DNA of 34,328 nucleotides from Desulfuromonas sp. (GCA_021162745.1 JAGGYC010000057.1:1-34328); one strand, 5' to 3'; shown: positions 23,980 through 34,000, numbered from the stretch's first letter. A program made the numbers and translations. The notes: generated by a model from the letters alone, not told the origin.

Positions 23980-24067
23980 GGAGAGGTGTCCGAGCGGCCG
24001 AAGGTGATTGACTCGAAATCAATTGTGGCGCAAGCCACCGGGAGTTCGAATCTCCCCCTCTCCGCCA
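23980..24067 (+). tRNA. tRNA-Ser (anticodon CGA)
   Basis: An 88-nt cloverleaf with acceptor stem GGAGAGG/CCTCTCC, discriminator G and encoded CCA. The anticodon arm is ATTGA-CTCGAAA-TCAAT, giving CGA, which reads UCG. A long variable arm (TGTGGCGCAAGCCACC) marks it as a class II serine tRNA. The T arm is GGGAG-TTCGAAT-CTCCC. Confidence 0.97.
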
Positions 24068-24077
24068 TAATAAAAAA

Positions 24078-24111
24078 AGCCACTTGCGACGAATCGCGGG
24101 TGGCTGTTTTT
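24078..24111 (+). terminator. Rho-independent terminator of tRNA-Ser(CGA)
   Basis: AGCCACTTGCG pairs with CGCGGGTGGCT (24078-24088/24095-24105, two G-U pairs), followed by TTTTTGTTTG. Confidence 0.85.
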
Positions 24112-24193
24112 GTTTGTGACACAAAATACTATCGTTGGCGGAAAGATACGTTACTATTACCCTTGTGTTGTGATTTTAAATGATGAGGTGCCT

Positions 24194-27172
24194 GTGGTAG
24201 AGCGACGACGAATAGTTACCCTTGTGGTTGTGCTGATACTGGTGGCCGTTGGTGTTGGTGGTACCGCCATGTGGAGTTTGTATCAGGTGGAGTTGCAGGA
24301 GAAGTCTGACCATCTTCGCTCTTTGACACAGGCACAGGTTCGCTTTATCGAAGGGGCTGTTGATTTTGAATCAGAGGCAGGCGGCAAAATGGATCAGGAA
24401 AAGGTGGATAATCTGATCCGTTGTTGTTTTCAGGAGTTTCCCGGATTTGGCCAGACCGGTGAGTTTATTGTCGCCCGTCGTTGTGGTGAGATGATGGAGT
24501 TCGTTGTTCATCATCGTTGCGAGAAGAATGAGTCGACGGCGGAAATCCCTTTTTCAACCCCGCGTGCCGAACCGGTGCGTCGGGCCTTGCTCGGCCAGAG
24601 CGGGGTGATGCGTTTTGCCGATTGCCAGGCGGATATGGCCTTGGCGGCCTATGAACCCATTGATCGATTTGGTTTGGCCCTGGTGACAAAAATCAGTATG
24701 GCGGAACTGCGCCAGCCATTTTTACTGGCGGCGCAACAATTGGTCCTCATTGCCAGTCTGTTGGTGCTGTCGGGAAGTTATCTGTTTTGGAGAATCACCC
24801 GACCGCTGTTGCGGCAGCTGGAAAGTAAGGAGTTGCGCTATCGTACGTTGTTTGAAAATACTGCCGATGCGGTATTCGTAATGCGGGGAAACACCATTAT
24901 CGAAGCTAATGGCCAGGGCTGTTACCTGCTCGGAGTCGAGGAGGCAGAGATCATTGGTCAATCTCCAACTCAGTTCTCTCCTGAATGTCAAGCCGATGGC
25001 CGCAGTTCTCTTGCCGCAGCTCTGTACTATATCCAGGCGGCAATGCGTGGTGCTCATCAGTCTTTTGCCTGGCAATATCTGCGCAACGGTCAACTGCGCG
25101 AAGCCGATATGGTTTTGCAAGGGCTTGAGTTGGACGGTGATGATGTTGTGCTGGCGACCATGCGCGATGTAACCGATATCAAAGAAACTGAGCGTTCCCT
25201 GCGTGAGCAGGAACGCCATTATCGGGCGATTTTTGAACGGGGCTCCAACGGATTTTTTCTCTATCGGCGCAACGGTCAGCTGGTGGATGTCAATCCGGCG
25301 GCGTGTCGGATGTATGGCTATGAACGTGAAGAACTGATGAGTTTGACTATTGGTGAGCGGCTGCATGGCGATGATTGTGAGAGCTATCTGGATTGTGTTG
25401 ATCGCACGATCGATTCAGATCATGGCTGTCATATGGAGGTTCGGGGTTTGCACCGCGATGGGCCGTTGATCCATTTCGAAGTTTCTCTCGAAGCGTTTTC
25501 ATGGCGGGGGGAGCTGTTGTGTCTGGCGACGGCCATTGATGTCAGTGAGCGGAAGAAGGCAGAAAAAGCGGCACAGTGTGAAGAGACGCGGATGGAAGCG
25601 TTGCTGACATTGCAACAGATGCTGGACTTTCCTGAACAGCAGGTATGCAGTTATATCCTTGGCCAGGCGACGTTGATCAGCGAGAGTGTTCGTGGTTTTC
25701 TGGCGGTGGCCGATACTGAGGGGCAACTCAAGATTCAGGCGTCTACTCTTGAGCACTCTGAAGATTGGTTTGTGCGCCAGCTCAGCTTGCCTCAATGTCG
25801 TCAGCCGCTGGTGTGTAATCATCTCAATGGTGATGATGTTGATGGAAATCTGGTGTGTCAACGCTATCTCCAGGTGCCGTTACTTGAAGACGGGCACATT
25901 GTTGCCGTGATCGGCTTGGCTGATAAAGAGGATTGTTACAGCGACTTTGATGTCCGGCAACTGTTGTTGTTGCTTCAGGGAACCTGGCAGCGTCTGCAGC
26001 GTAATCGTGCCGTCGTCGCGCTAAAACAGGCGAAGGAGGAAGCCGAAGAGGCGAATCGGGCAAAAAGTGAATTTCTGGCGATTGTCAGTCATGAAATCCG
26101 CACGCCGATGACGGTAACGATGGCTGCGTTGCAACAGGTGCTGGAGACGCCGTTGCAGCCGCTGCAAAAACAGTATCTCACCATGGCGGATAAGGCGTCG
26201 GTTTCTTTACTGCAGTTGATTAATGATATTCTCGATTTCTCAAAGATTGAAGCGCGGAAGCTGGAGTTGGAGCGAATGCCGTTCAGTGTGCGTGAGTGTG
26301 TGGAAAATGTCGTGAGTATTCTCGGCGTGAATGCCCGGCAAAAAGGGCTTAGCCTTGATTTGACATGTGATGCCGCATTGCCGGAATTTGTGTTGGGAGA
26401 TCAGCATCGTCTCCGCCAGATTTTGGTCAATCTGGTGGGCAATGCCGTCAAATTTACCGATGAAGGTCGAGTGCAGGTGCAGGTTGGCTCGGCAATGACA
26501 GCGTCGCAGTGTTGTGAGGTGACGGTTGCTGTGAGCGATACCGGCATCGGTATTGCCGAGGGTCGGCGCGAACAGCTGTTCGAAAGCTTTAGCCAGGCCG
26601 ATAGCTCCACAACCCGAAAGTATGGTGGGACTGGTCTTGGCCTGGCGATTTGCAAGGGGCTGGTGGAACAGATGGGTGGATCGATTGGGGTTGAAAATCG
26701 AGCTGAACGGGGCTGTTGTTTTACGTTTACTCTCCCTCTACAGACATTAACCCGGCAGAATAATGAGGCCGGGCTCCGTAGTGATAGTGGGCCTGTTCAG
26801 GGTTTTCCGGGGATGCATGTTTTGCTGGTGGAGGATGATCCGGCGACAGCCACTCTGGTTACCGCTTTGCTGGAACGTTTTCAGCTGAATGTTGAACATG
26901 TTGCCGATGGCGTTCTTGCTGTTGATCGGTGTTGTGCAGATGATTTTGATCTGGTGTTGATGGACTACCAGATGCCGCGGCTGGATGGCCTCGCCGCGAC
27001 GGCGCAGATTCGTGCTGCCGGGATTGCTGTTCCCATCGTTGGTTTGACAGCGCATGTGAGTCAACAGGAGCGCCATATGTTTATCACGGCGGGGATGGAG
27101 GATTGTTTATCCAAGCCGGTCGATTTGGATTGTTTGCATAAGATCTTAATCCGTTTTTCACCGGCAGGTTGA
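24194..27172 (+). CDS. Hybrid sensor histidine kinase (PAS-PAS-GAF-HisKA-HATPase-REC)
   Basis: A 992-residue kinase from the chosen GTG start. Membrane helix at about 5-27, periplasmic region to 175, second helix at 176-201. Two PAS domains follow (about 212-330 and 340-460), then a GAF-like region (470-600). HisKA has phospho-acceptor His633 (IVSHEIRTPM), HATPase has LVNLVGNAVKFTDEG and GGTGLGLAICKGL, and the C-terminal receiver has VEDDPA and Asp924 (LVLMDYQMPRLDG). An ATG at 24110 would extend the frame, but it lies on the T-run of the tRNA terminator. The GTG at 24194 has GAGG five bases upstream and opens with basic residues before the helix, so it is preferred. Signal and output partner unknown. 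Confidence 0.9.
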   Translation: MVERRRIVTLVVVLILVAVGVGGTAMWSLYQVELQEKSDHLRSLTQAQVRFIEGAVDFESEAGGKMDQEKVDNLIRCCFQEFPGFGQTGEFIVARRCGEMMEFVVHHRCEKNESTAEIPFSTPRAEPVRRALLGQSGVMRFADCQADMALAAYEPIDRFGLALVTKISMAELRQPFLLAAQQLVLIASLLVLSGSYLFWRITRPLLRQLESKELRYRTLFENTADAVFVMRGNTIIEANGQGCYLLGVEEAEIIGQSPTQFSPECQADGRSSLAAALYYIQAAMRGAHQSFAWQYLRNGQLREADMVLQGLELDGDDVVLATMRDVTDIKETERSLREQERHYRAIFERGSNGFFLYRRNGQLVDVNPAACRMYGYEREELMSLTIGERLHGDDCESYLDCVDRTIDSDHGCHMEVRGLHRDGPLIHFEVSLEAFSWRGELLCLATAIDVSERKKAEKAAQCEETRMEALLTLQQMLDFPEQQVCSYILGQATLISESVRGFLAVADTEGQLKIQASTLEHSEDWFVRQLSLPQCRQPLVCNHLNGDDVDGNLVCQRYLQVPLLEDGHIVAVIGLADKEDCYSDFDVRQLLLLLQGTWQRLQRNRAVVALKQAKEEAEEANRAKSEFLAIVSHEIRTPMTVTMAALQQVLETPLQPLQKQYLTMADKASVSLLQLINDILDFSKIEARKLELERMPFSVRECVENVVSILGVNARQKGLSLDLTCDAALPEFVLGDQHRLRQILVNLVGNAVKFTDEGRVQVQVGSAMTASQCCEVTVAVSDTGIGIAEGRREQLFESFSQADSSTTRKYGGTGLGLAICKGLVEQMGGSIGVENRAERGCCFTFTLPLQTLTRQNNEAGLRSDSGPVQGFPGMHVLLVEDDPATATLVTALLERFQLNVEHVADGVLAVDRCCADDFDLVLMDYQMPRLDGLAATAQIRAAGIAVPIVGLTAHVSQQERHMFITAGMEDCLSKPVDLDCLHKILIRFSPAG

Positions 27173-27282
27173 CGAGGGCTTAATGGCAAGGCGGCGGGTG
27201 GACGAGTAATTCAACCGATCCTGTCGCGGGCAAAGAGCAATAGTACGCTGTTCGTGTTTAACATAAACAGCAAGAAAAATAC

Positions 27283-27311
27283 TTTACAGCCATCGTAATG
27301 CTGTGTACTAT
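27283..27311 (+). promoter_or_regulatory. Promoter of tRNA-Ser(GGA)
   Basis: TTTACA (27283-27288), 17-bp spacer, TACTAT (27306-27311), then the GC-rich TTGCGCC discriminator typical of stringently controlled stable RNA promoters. The start is about 7 bases upstream of the mature tRNA. Confidence 0.75.
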
Positions 27312-27324
27312 TTGCGCCTTGTGT

Positions 27325-27414
<90 letters not shown>

Positions 27415-27417
27415 TTA

Positions 27418-27549
27418 TTTTCTGCTGTGTTTTCGGGATTCGAAGCGTAGCGAACGCTGCCGGTGGCAGAAGAGTGGACAGGGATGTCCACGGCAGTGAG
27501 CGAAGGGGAGCCGACGCAGGAGCCAACGTGATGTTGGCGACGTAGTGGG
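27418..27549 (+). other. Hairpin-rich spacer between tRNA 3' end and its duplicate
   Basis: Contains stem-loops TGGAC/GTCCA around AGGGAT (27475-27490 region) and GCCAAC/GTTGGC around GTGAT (near 27521-27537), plus a CTGCC/GGCAG pair. No gene is visible. It would be part of the tRNA-Ser(GGA) primary transcript because no terminator occurs before 27600. Confidence 0.6.
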
Positions 27550-27575
27550 CGAATCCCTCCCTCTCCGCCATTTTA
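27550..27575 (+). repeat. Duplicate of the tRNA-Ser 3' end
   Basis: 26 bases identical to 27392-27417, covering part of the T loop and T arm, the acceptor 3' strand, CCA and TTTTA. The two copies are 158 bp apart in direct orientation. Confidence 0.93.
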
Positions 27576-27599
27576 ATTTTTACGTTTCAACAGTTTCAG

Positions 27600-27636
27600 G
27601 CGTAGCAGGTTCCTGCCGTTACGCTGTTTTTGTTTG
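27600..27636 (+). terminator. Rho-independent terminator of the tRNA-Ser(GGA) unit
   Basis: GCGTAGCAGG and CCTGC...TACGC form a stem (27600-27609/27612-27624, with a small bulge), followed by TTTTTGTTTG. Confidence 0.75.
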
Positions 27637-27660
27637 TAGTGTGGAGACCATTGCCGTTAG

Positions 27661-27770
27661 AAGCGGCAGTCGGGTCCCGCGCAACGGACGGTCGTGAACT
27701 CCGTCAGGCCCGGAAGGGAGCAGCGGTAACGATGCAGTCGGTGTGCCGCGGGGGTGCCTGGCTGCCACTT
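27661..27770 (+). ncRNA. ffs: Signal recognition particle RNA, small bacterial (4.5S) type
   Basis: The conserved SRP domain is clear: GTCAGGCCCGGAAGGGAGCAG with the GGAA-type loop near 27703-27723, flanked by the symmetric and asymmetric loops. The outer stem pairs GGCAG (27665-27669) with CTGCC (27762-27766). Pairing may extend out to TTGCCG/CGGCAA at 27651-27656 and 27775-27780, followed by a T-rich run (TTTTTGTTTTT) that may be the terminator. SRP RNA binds Ffh and FtsY for cotranslational membrane targeting. It sits just before dnaX, a common arrangement. Ends are approximate. Confidence 0.92.
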
Positions 27771-27964
27771 GTGGCGGCAATTTTTGTTTTTATTGCCCCG
27801 TTTTTGCCCTGTAGAGAACTCTGTCGTCGGTATATCGCCAATATATCGCTGATGGCCATTGATTTTGGCTCTGTTTCGCCGCATACTGTGGTGCCGAATC
27901 GTTGATGGTGCGAGTCCATCATTTCCGTTGAACAGCAATATTTCAGCCAAAGGATCATTTCCCC

Positions 27965-29692
27965 ATGTCCTATCTGGTTCTGGCGCGAAAGTGGCGTCCT
28001 CAGACGTTCGCCGATCTTGTCGGTCAGGAACATGTCAGCCGTACTTTGGCGAATGCGATCACCAGTGGTCGTGCTCACCATGCTTTTCTGTTTACCGGCG
28101 CACGCGGAGTTGGGAAAACGTCGGCTGCACGCATTCTCGCCAAGGCGCTGAATTGTGAAGCCGGACCGGCTGCCGAACCGTGCAACAGCTGTCAGTCCTG
28201 CACTGAGATCACCAGCGGTCACAGCGTCGATGTGTTTGAGATTGACGGTGCTTCCAATACCGGCGTCGATGATGTCCGCGAGTTGCGTGAAACATTGCGC
28301 TACATGCCTTCTCAATCCCGCTATAAAATTTTTATTATTGACGAAGTTCACATGCTTTCGATTAACGCGTTCAATGCGTTACTCAAGACCCTCGAAGAAC
28401 CTCCTGAACATGTTAAATTTATTTTTGCCACCACAGAACCCCACAAAATTCCCGTTACCATCCTTTCGCGCTGTCAGCGTTTTGATTTTCGGAAAATACC
28501 ATCGCCGAAGGTGATTGCCCAGTTGCGGCGTATTGTCGATGCCGAGCAGATTGAGATTTCCGATCGCTCCCTGGCGTTGATCGCCCAGCGTGGCGGCGGT
28601 AGTATGCGCGACAGCCTGTCAACCCTCGATCAGGTGGTGGCGTTTTGTTCCGAACAGGTTGCTGATGACGATGTCCAGGGGCTGTTGGGGATGGTTGACC
28701 GGCGATTGCTGTTCGACGCCCTTGAGGGTTGTATGCGCCAGGATTGCTCAATGGTTCTCAATGTGGTGCGCCGGGTCGATGATCTCGGCCACTCGTTCCG
28801 TCAGTTTTGTCAAGAACTGGTGGAGGTGGTTCGCCAGACCATTCTCTGCGAACTGGTCAGTGATCCGCAAGAAACTCTTGGCCTGTTCGGTGACGAATTG
28901 CAGGCTCTGGCCTCATTGTCAAAGCTGGCCAATCAGGATGACTGGCAGCGCCTGCTCAGTATGTTGATCAAGACGGAAGCGGAGCTTTCCTCCTCCTCGT
29001 TCCCGCGTTTGCTTGTTGAGATGACATTGGTGCGTGCCGCCAGCCTGCCGCCGGCCCGCGATGTTGCCGGTTTGATCCGTAAGGTCGAAGCGTTGGAGGG
29101 GGCGTTCTCTTCGGGAACGATACCGCGTCCGGCGCCGAAATCAGCGGCACCCGTTTCGACAATGATCGCTACCGGTAATCAGGTGGTGGAATCTGTCGTC
29201 TCCTATGGTCAGCAAGCAGCTGTGGCTCCACCTGTGACGGCTCCACCTGTGACGGCTCCACCTGTGACGGCTCCACCTGTGACGGCTGTGCAAGATTGGT
29301 CTGGTTTTGTTCAGCTGGTGAGGGGATCGTCTCCGCCGCTTGCGGCTATGCTGGAGCATGGCAGCTTATTGAATATGGCATTGCCGGAGATGAAAATTGG
29401 TTTTCCGGCCGGTTCTTTTCTGATTGCGCAGTTGAATGATCCCAGCAGGCGTCAGCGTATCGAAGAGATTGCCCAGGAAGCATATGGCCAGAAGGTGACG
29501 ATCGTTATTGAGACTCTCGGTTCCCGTAACGAGGCCCCCATGTCGTTGGTCGAGGCGGAGAAAAAAAAAGAGAGTGATCGTGAGCGTCGCCTGCGCGATG
29601 ATGCCTTGACCCATCCGACGGTCAAGAAAGCTGTAGAAATTTTTTCTGGTGAAATTGAGTCGATCACTCCGATCGACAAGGGTTTTGTTTGA
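27965..29692 (+). CDS. dnaX: DNA polymerase III gamma/tau subunit
   Basis: The clamp-loader ATPase of the replicase, 575 residues. Family start MSYLVLARKWRPQTFADLVG, Walker A TGARGVGKTS (44-53), zinc-module cysteines Cys64, Cys73, Cys76 and Cys79, Walker B IIDEVHM (124-130), sensor and SRC region TILSRCQRFDF. A Pro/Ala-rich linker includes four tandem PPVTA repeats, followed by a C-terminal tau-type domain. An A9 run at 29561-29569 lies 38 codons before the end; a -1 shift there meets TGA at once, giving a 537-residue form. Followed by ybaB and recR, the usual order. Confidence 0.97.
   Translation: MSYLVLARKWRPQTFADLVGQEHVSRTLANAITSGRAHHAFLFTGARGVGKTSAARILAKALNCEAGPAAEPCNSCQSCTEITSGHSVDVFEIDGASNTGVDDVRELRETLRYMPSQSRYKIFIIDEVHMLSINAFNALLKTLEEPPEHVKFIFATTEPHKIPVTILSRCQRFDFRKIPSPKVIAQLRRIVDAEQIEISDRSLALIAQRGGGSMRDSLSTLDQVVAFCSEQVADDDVQGLLGMVDRRLLFDALEGCMRQDCSMVLNVVRRVDDLGHSFRQFCQELVEVVRQTILCELVSDPQETLGLFGDELQALASLSKLANQDDWQRLLSMLIKTEAELSSSSFPRLLVEMTLVRAASLPPARDVAGLIRKVEALEGAFSSGTIPRPAPKSAAPVSTMIATGNQVVESVVSYGQQAAVAPPVTAPPVTAPPVTAPPVTAVQDWSGFVQLVRGSSPPLAAMLEHGSLLNMALPEMKIGFPAGSFLIAQLNDPSRRQRIEEIAQEAYGQKVTIVIETLGSRNEAPMSLVEAEKKKESDRERRLRDDALTHPTVKKAVEIFSGEIESITPIDKGFV
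29228..29287 (+). repeat. 15-bp coding tandem repeat in dnaX, 4 units
   Basis: Four exact copies of CCACCTGTGACGGCT, encoding Pro-Pro-Val-Thr-Ala, in the flexible linker before the C-terminal domain. Probably variable in copy number between strains. Confidence 0.95.
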
Positions 29693-29750
29693 TAGCGGTT
29701 TAAAGATTAGTGGTGTATCCACTGAACATGATTAAGAGGAGAATGGAACC

Positions 29751-30065
29751 ATGGCTAAAGGTTTAGGCAACATGATGAAGCAGGCCCAACAGATGCAGCA
29801 GAAGATGGCCCGCGTTCAGGATGAGATGGCAACACGCGAGGTCGAGGCGAGTTCAGGTGGTGGTATGGTGACCGCTGTTGTCAATGGTAAGCAGGAAGTG
29901 TTGTCGGTTAAAATTGATCCGGCTGCTGTTGATCCGCAAGATGTTGAGATGTTGCAGGATCTGATTCTTGTTGCTGTTAATGAGGCGCTTCGTCAGAGTC
30001 AGGACATGATGCAGCAGGAGATGTCAAAGCTGACGGGTGGCTTGAACATTCCCGGACTTTTTTAG
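29751..30065 (+). CDS. ybaB: YbaB/EbfC nucleoid-associated protein
   Basis: A 104-residue DNA-binding nucleoid protein. MAKGLGNMMKQAQQMQQKMARVQDEM matches the family's N-terminal coiled region (Gln/Met-rich, here residues 1-26), then GGGMVTAVVNGKQEVLSVKIDP and a helical C-terminus. EbfC-type proteins form dimers that bind DNA. Located between dnaX and recR as in many bacteria. A GGAG ribosome site lies nine bases before the ATG. A rho-independent terminator follows, so recR is probably transcribed separately at least in part. Confidence 0.95.
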   Translation: MAKGLGNMMKQAQQMQQKMARVQDEMATREVEASSGGGMVTAVVNGKQEVLSVKIDPAAVDPQDVEMLQDLILVAVNEALRQSQDMMQQEMSKLTGGLNIPGLF

Positions 30066-30086
30066 ACTGGATATCCATGAAGATTA

Positions 30087-30136
30087 AAACAAAAGCCACT
30101 GTCGGTTCTGATATCGATAGTGGCTTTTGTTTATTC
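30087..30136 (+). terminator. Rho-independent terminator after ybaB
   Basis: AAACAAAAGCCACT (30087-30100) pairs with AGTGGCTTTTGTTT (30119-30132), with a T-rich tail. The next 160 bp to recR is AT-rich and shows no gene; it likely holds the recR promoter. Confidence 0.88.
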
Positions 30137-30299
30137 TGTTTGGGCATGTTAAATAGTTGTTTGAGAAGAGTATTTTTCTGTGCACTTATATAGTAAAATA
30201 AATCTGAATTTTATCTTTGCTGAAAATTTTGTCGTGGAAAATACACTCTCCTTAAAAAATAGAACGCTATTCTAAATAGTTGGTATTTCAGAGGTCTTC

Positions 30300-30899
30300 A
30301 TGCTAAGCTCTATCCCCTCATTGACTCGACTGGTTGCCGAACTGGGTAAATTCCCCGGAATCGGTCGTAAAACAGCGACTCGTCTGGCATTTTACGTGTT
30401 GCAACAATCGGATGCTCAAGCACAGGCTCTGATGGATGCAATCCACGATGTTAAACAGAATGTTAGCTATTGCTCCCGATGCTTTCATGTCACTGAACAA
30501 GACCCTTGTGCGCTGTGTACGGCCATGGATCGTGATGATGCGTTGCTGTGTGTTGTTGAGCAGCCCCAAGATCTGATGGCAATTGAGCGGGGCCATGCCT
30601 ATCGTGGGCGCTATCATGTTCTTCATGGGGTGCTGTCACCGCTTGACGGTGTTGGTCCTGATGATCTGAAGGTTGATGAGCTTGTCGAAAGAGTGCGTCG
30701 GGGTTGTGTTGAAGAGGTGATTGTCGCCACCAACTTCTCCGTTGAAGGGGAAGCGACGGCATTGTATCTTAGTCGGATGCTGCAACCTTTAGAGGTGAAG
30801 ATAACACGCCTGGCTCATGGGATACCCATGGGCAGCGATCTTGAATATGTAGATGAAGCAACTGTCGGGCGTGCTATTGAAGGACGTCGTGATATTTAA
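30300..30899 (+). CDS. recR: Recombination mediator RecR
   Basis: RecR acts with RecF/RecO to load RecA at gaps. The 199-residue protein has the helix-hairpin-helix LGKFPGIGRKTATRLAF (15-31), a four-cysteine zinc finger (Cys58, Cys61, Cys70, Cys73), a Toprim domain (about 81-175, starting LLCVVEQPQDLMAIE) and the C-terminal Walker-B-like HGIPMGSDLEYVDEATVGRAI. Length and order fit the family exactly. GAGG lies just upstream of the ATG. The PFOR gene begins about 100 bp later. Confidence 0.97.
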   Translation: MLSSIPSLTRLVAELGKFPGIGRKTATRLAFYVLQQSDAQAQALMDAIHDVKQNVSYCSRCFHVTEQDPCALCTAMDRDDALLCVVEQPQDLMAIERGHAYRGRYHVLHGVLSPLDGVGPDDLKVDELVERVRRGCVEEVIVATNFSVEGEATALYLSRMLQPLEVKITRLAHGIPMGSDLEYVDEATVGRAIEGRRDI

Positions 30900-30939
30900 T
30901 TGTATTTTGTGTCTGGACAATTGAAATTTGGGTTCTGTT

Positions 30940-30966
30940 TATAATTTAGTCGATCATCGTTGATCG
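30940..30966 (+). promoter_or_regulatory. Possible promoter and operator of the PFOR gene
   Basis: A perfect TATAAT (30940-30945) is followed at once by the inverted repeat CGATCA-TCGT-TGATCG (30951-30966), where transcription should start. No good -35 lies at 17 bp (a TTGAAA is at 13), so activation by a regulator is possible. Confidence 0.45.
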
Positions 30967-31001
30967 GCGCGGTTTTATGACAACATCTAAAGGAGGAACA
31001 C

Positions 31002-34000
31002 ATGTCGCGTAAGATGGTAAACATCGATGGCAATACTGCCGCAGCTCATGTCGCTCATGCAACCAGTGAGGTTGTAGCGATCTATCCGATCACCCCGTCT
31101 TCGGATATGGGTGAAAAAGCCGATGCCAAGAGTGCCGCAGGTGAGAAAAACATCTGGGGTACGGTCCCCAAGGTTGTTGAGATGCAATCTGAAGGTGGTG
31201 CCGCCGGTGCTGTTCACGGTGCTCTGCAAGCGGGCGCGTTGACCACAACATTTACCGCATCGCAGGGTCTGTTGTTGATGATCCCCAACATGTACAAGAT
31301 TGCCGGTGAATTGACCTCGACGGTTTTTCACGTTTCCGCACGTGCCATCTCCGCCCAGGCGCTGTCGATTTTCGGTGATCACTCCGACGTGATGTCCTGC
31401 CGCGCTTGTGGTTGGGGTATGCTCTGCTCCAATACCGTTCAAGAGGTTATGGACTTTGCCCTGCTGGCGCAATCCACAACGCTGCGCACCCGCATCCCCT
31501 TCCTCCATTACTTTGATGGTTTCCGTACCTCTCACGAGATCCAAAAAGTTGAACAGTTGGCTATGGACGATATCCGCTCCCTGATCGACGACGATCTGGT
31601 GCGTGAGCACAAGGCCCGTTCCCTGTCTCCGGATCATCCGGTATTGCGCGGAACCGCTCAGAACCCCGATGTTTACTTCCAGGGTCGCGAGACGGTAACC
31701 AAGTTCTACGAGTCCATTCCCGATGTTCTGCAGGCTGAGATGGACAAGCTGGCCGGTTTGGTTGGTCGTCAGTATAATCTGGTCGATTACGTCGGTGCTC
31801 CCGACGCCGAACGCGTTGTTGTCGTTATGGGTTCCGGTGCCGCAACCATGGAAGAGTTGGTTGAGCATCAAGTGGCTCAAGGCGAGAAGGTCGGACTGCT
31901 GAAGGTACGTTTGTTCCTGCCGTTCCCGGTTAAGGCATTTGCCGCTGCATTGCCATCCACTGTGAAGAGCATTGCCGTGTTGGATCGTACCAAGGAGCCT
32001 GGCTCCCTGGGTGAGCCCCTCTATCAGGTCGTACGCACTGCTGTTGGCGAGGCGATGGAAGCTGGATTGATCAATGGCAGTTACCCCAAAATCGTCGGTG
32101 GTCGCTTCGGTCTCGGTTCTTACGAGTTTACCCCGGCGATGGCCAAGTCGGTATTCGACAACCTGGCTGCCGATAAGCCGATGAATCACTTTGTTGTCGG
32201 TATTGACGACGACGTGATGGGTAAAGGTCTCCCTTTTGACCCGAACTTCAATGTCCCTTCAGACGGTTACGCAGCGATGTTCTACGGTCTTGGTTCCGAC
32301 GGTACTGTTGGTGCCAACAAAAACTCCATCAAGATCATCGGAGAGACTACGGACAACAAGGTTCAAGCCTACTTTGTCTATGATTCCAAAAAAGCGGGCA
32401 GCATGACCACCAGTCACTTGCGTTTTGGTAAGAGTGAGATCAAGTCTCCTTACCTCATCGACAGTGCTGACTTCCTCGCCTGCCACAACTTCTCGTTCCT
32501 TGAGAAGTACGACATGCTCAAGAACGCCAAGCAGGGCGCAACCTTCCTCCTCAACAGCCCTTATGGCAAGGATGAGATCTGGAATCAACTCCCTGTAGAA
32601 GTTCAAACACAAATCATTGACAAGCAGTTGAAATTCTATGTGATTGACGGCATCAAGCTCGGTGAAGAGATTGGTCTTGGCTCCCGTATCAACGTCATCA
32701 TGCAGACCGCTTTCTTCAAGATCTCCGGCATCATCCCTCTTGATCTCGCTCTGACAGAGATCAAAGACGCCATCGTCAAGTCTTACGGCAAGGCCGGCGA
32801 AAAAGTGGTCAATATGAATAAGGCTGCGGTTGATGCGGCTCTGGAGAATATTCACGAAGTGACTGTCGGATCTGTCGGCGGCGATCTGCGTATCCATGGT
32901 GCCATCGAAGGTGAAGCCCCTGCCTTTGTTAAAAACACCATTGCCCCGATCATCGAAGGCAAAGGTGCTGCGCTGCCGATTTCAGCCATGCCATGTGACG
33001 GTACCTTCCCTACCGGCACAGCGAAATACGAGAAGCGTAATATTGCCGTTCACATTCCGGTTTGGGACGAAGAGCTGTGTATCCAATGTGGCATCTGTTC
33101 TTTTGTCTGCCCTCACGCCGCCATTCGCATGAAGGCCTACGATGCAGCGTGTCTTGACGGTGCTCCGGCAGCATTCAAGTCTGTTGAGTCCAAAGGCAAA
33201 GAGCTTGCAGGTATGAAATTTACCCTGCAGGTTGCTCCTGAAGACTGTACCGGTTGTGGCGCTTGTGTTTACAACTGCCCTGCCAAGAGCAAGACCGATG
33301 AGGGGCGTAAAGCGATCAACATGGAAGCGCAAGTACCTCTGCGTGAGCAAGAAGCCGCTAACTGGGACTTCTTCCTCGATCTTCCCGAAACAGATGAGAA
33401 CCTGTTCAAGCGTTCTACCCTGAAGGGCAGCCAGTTTCTCCAGCCGACCTTTGAGTTCTCTGGTGCGTGCCTGGGTTGTGGTGAGACGCCATTCCTCAAA
33501 TTGCTCTCCCAGTTGTTTGGTGACCGTGCTCTGATCGCCAATGCGACAGGTTGCTCCTCCATTTACGGTGCGAACCTGCCGACCACTCCGTGGAGTACCC
33601 GCAAGGATGGCCTCGGACCGGCATGGAGTAACTCCCTGTTTGAGGACAATGCCGAGTTCGGTTACGGCATGCGCCTGACGGTTAATAAGTTTAAAGAGTA
33701 TGCACAGGAACTGCTGACTAAGGTTTCCGGATTGGATGCAGCTCTGGTCAAAGAGATCCAGGATGCCGATCAGTCAACCCAGCAGGGGATAGATGCGCAA
33801 CGTGCCCGTGTTGCCAAACTGAAAGCTGGTCTGGGTTCTGATAACGATGCCAAGCAGCTTGCGTCTGTGGCTGACTACCTGGTTGAGAAGTCGGTATGGA
33901 TCGTCGGTGGTGACGGTTGGGCTTATGACATCGGCTACGGTGGCCTCGATCACGTTCTTGCTTCCGGTGAAAACGTCAACGTACTGGTTCTCGATACCGA

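Noticed and set aside
24110-24193. ATG start for the hybrid kinase at 24110
   Set aside because: It sits on the T-run of the tRNA terminator and adds a non-conserved-looking leader; the GTG at 24194 has a GAGG site and precedes the membrane helix.
29561-29570. E. coli-type A AAA AAG heptamer in dnaX
   Set aside because: The bases are present but the G falls at the first codon position, so that heptamer is out of frame; only an A AAA AAA slip is possible.
30987-32897. Two long minus-strand reading frames (400 and 212 residues) opposite PFOR
   Set aside because: They are shadows of a highly expressed gene with regular codon use; PFOR motifs are clear on the plus strand.
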